Assembly: GCA_005880055.1 (NCBI GenBank)
Contig: VBJS01000047.1
Coordinates: 1-7,747, forward strand
Source: Chloroflexota bacterium
Lineage (GTDB): Bacteria > Chloroflexota > Dehalococcoidia > SM23-28-2 > RBG-16-64-32
DNA length: 7,747 bases
Direction of reading: 5' to 3'
Part shown: piece by piece, positions 7,430 through 7,747 of the stretch
Position numbering within the stretch: the first letter of the stretch is position 1
Layout: every line of letters begins with the position of its first letter
Made by a program: the position numbers and the translations under genes
The notes under the pieces: generated by a model
What the model was told of the DNA's origin: nothing
The model's input: only the letters and a program-made list of their open reading frames with translations
Databases searched by the model: none

Positions 7430-7459
7430 AGTATACAATAGAGACGAGCCGCTGGTCAA
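7430..7459 (-). promoter_or_regulatory. Candidate gltB promoter P1 (distal)
   Basis: The minus strand has TTGACC at 7459-7454 (5 of 6 to the -35), an 18-bp spacer and TATACT at 7435-7430 (5 of 6 to the -10). Initiation near 7423 would give a leader of about 235 nt. Its -35 lies 11 bp from the -35 of the divergent plus-strand promoter, so the two could share a regulator or compete for polymerase. Confidence 0.5.
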
Positions 7460-7470
7460 TCGGCTGCTGC

Positions 7471-7499
7471 TTGCCACGCCCCCCTCGCCACCATATAAT
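7471..7499 (+). promoter_or_regulatory. Sigma70-type promoter of the RDD-like gene
   Basis: TTGCCA (7471-7476, 5 of 6), a spacer of exactly 17 bp, and TATAAT (7494-7499, 6 of 6). This is the best promoter match in the window. The predicted start near 7506 leaves a leader of about 23 nt with a good ribosome-binding site. Confidence 0.7.
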
Positions 7500-7515
7500 C
7501 CGCGCAGCGCATTCC

Positions 7516-7522
7516 AGGGAGG
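7516..7522 (+). promoter_or_regulatory. Ribosome-binding site of the RDD-like gene
   Basis: AGGGAGG lies 6 nt upstream of the ATG at 7529. It fixes the start and the reading frame of a gene that is cut by the window edge. Confidence 0.75.
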
Positions 7523-7528
7523 CAACTC

Positions 7529-7747
7529 ATGTCAGTTCAAGCAGCGCGTCAGTGTGTCCGTGGCCACCCGTACGTGGGGGACGGCCTGTTTTGTCAGCAG
7601 TGTGGCGCCTTTGGACTCGATGCCGAAGGCACTGTCCAGATGGCCGCACGTGGCGAACGTATCCTGTCCTGGCTTCTCAACATCATACTCTTCGTCGTCA
7701 CACTCGGGATCGGCTGGATCATCTGGTGGTTCATCGTAGCACCCAAG
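7529..7747 (+). CDS. Zinc-ribbon plus RDD-like membrane protein, N-terminal part (runs off right edge)
   Basis: Seventy-three codons are visible, starting at an ATG with a strong ribosome-binding site and promoter. Residues 9-25 form a compact metal-binding pattern, C9-x3-H13-x8-C22-x2-C25, followed by Gly-Ala, as in small zinc ribbons. After a short linker, residues about 45-70 form one hydrophobic membrane segment containing VTLGIGWIIWWFIV. This closely resembles the first membrane helix of RDD-family proteins, where TLGIGWLIW is common and a GQTPGK-type loop usually follows; that loop would lie past the edge. R44 fits the family's conserved Arg, but the Asp usually found seven residues later appears to be Asn (N51). 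RDD proteins are poorly characterised; some are linked to ion transport, but no function can be given here. It is transcribed away from gltBD and there is no sign of a functional link. A longer frame at 7422-7739 in another phase is a shadow. Confidence 0.68.
   Translation, partial: MSVQAARQCVRGHPYVGDGLFCQQCGAFGLDAEGTVQMAARGERILSWLLNIILFVVTLGIGWIIWWFIVAPK

Larger units (their letters stand above)
7189..7528. other. Divergent intergenic region between gltB and the RDD-like gene
   Basis: These 340 bp contain no gene I can support. The part next to gltB (about 7199-7300) is GC-rich and full of short hairpins. The part from about 7330 to 7440 is clearly more AT-rich than the rest of the window and holds two candidate gltB promoters and an inverted repeat. 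The part from 7471 on carries the promoter and ribosome-binding site of the plus-strand gene. A 69-codon minus-strand open frame (7413-7204) crosses the region but lacks a Shine-Dalgarno sequence and any recognisable domain. Confidence 0.8.

Noticed and set aside
7422..7739. 105-codon plus-strand frame at the right edge
   Set aside because: Its start lies upstream of the strong promoter at 7471-7499, and it has no ribosome-binding site and a Ser-rich shadow composition; the frame starting at 7529 has promoter, ribosome-binding site and recognisable motifs.

Overview
The window looks like an ordinary stretch of chromosome from a GC-rich bacterium. The glutamate synthase subunits resemble the actinobacterial type: GltD is close, from memory, to the Mycobacterium tuberculosis protein. 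A Chloroflexota or Actinomycetota relative is therefore plausible, but taxonomy cannot be fixed from this sequence alone. Most coding is on the minus strand.

Layout from right to left, in the direction of minus-strand transcription. At the right edge, on the plus strand, is the 5' end of a small membrane-protein gene: a zinc-ribbon followed by an RDD-like membrane segment. It has a near-consensus sigma70-type promoter and a good ribosome-binding site. It diverges from gltB across an intergenic region of about 340 bp. That region holds two candidate minus-strand promoters, an 8-bp perfect inverted repeat lying between and across them, and several short hairpins close to the gltB start. Next come gltB (4.66 kb, complete) and gltD (1.44 kb, complete), overlapping by 8 bp if gltD uses the GTG start argued for here. 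Together they encode the two subunits of NADPH-dependent glutamate synthase (GOGAT). GltB hydrolyses glutamine, channels ammonia to 2-oxoglutarate on FMN, and receives electrons through Fe-S clusters from the FAD/NADPH subunit GltD.

Directly after the gltD stop codon, in the same frame, lies the C-terminal half of a PIN-domain (VapC-like) ribonuclease. It has no N-terminal half and no credible start, so it is a gene remnant. Just past its stop codon is a candidate promoter, then a GTG-started tldD homologue (TldD/PmbA metalloprotease family). That gene runs off the left edge before its expected metal-binding motif.

I found no mobile element, CRISPR array, tRNA or rRNA, and no convincing new biological system. 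The points worth a second look are the PIN remnant fused to the gltD 3' end, the architecture of the gltB control region, the basic C-terminal tail of GltB, and the start-codon choice for gltD.
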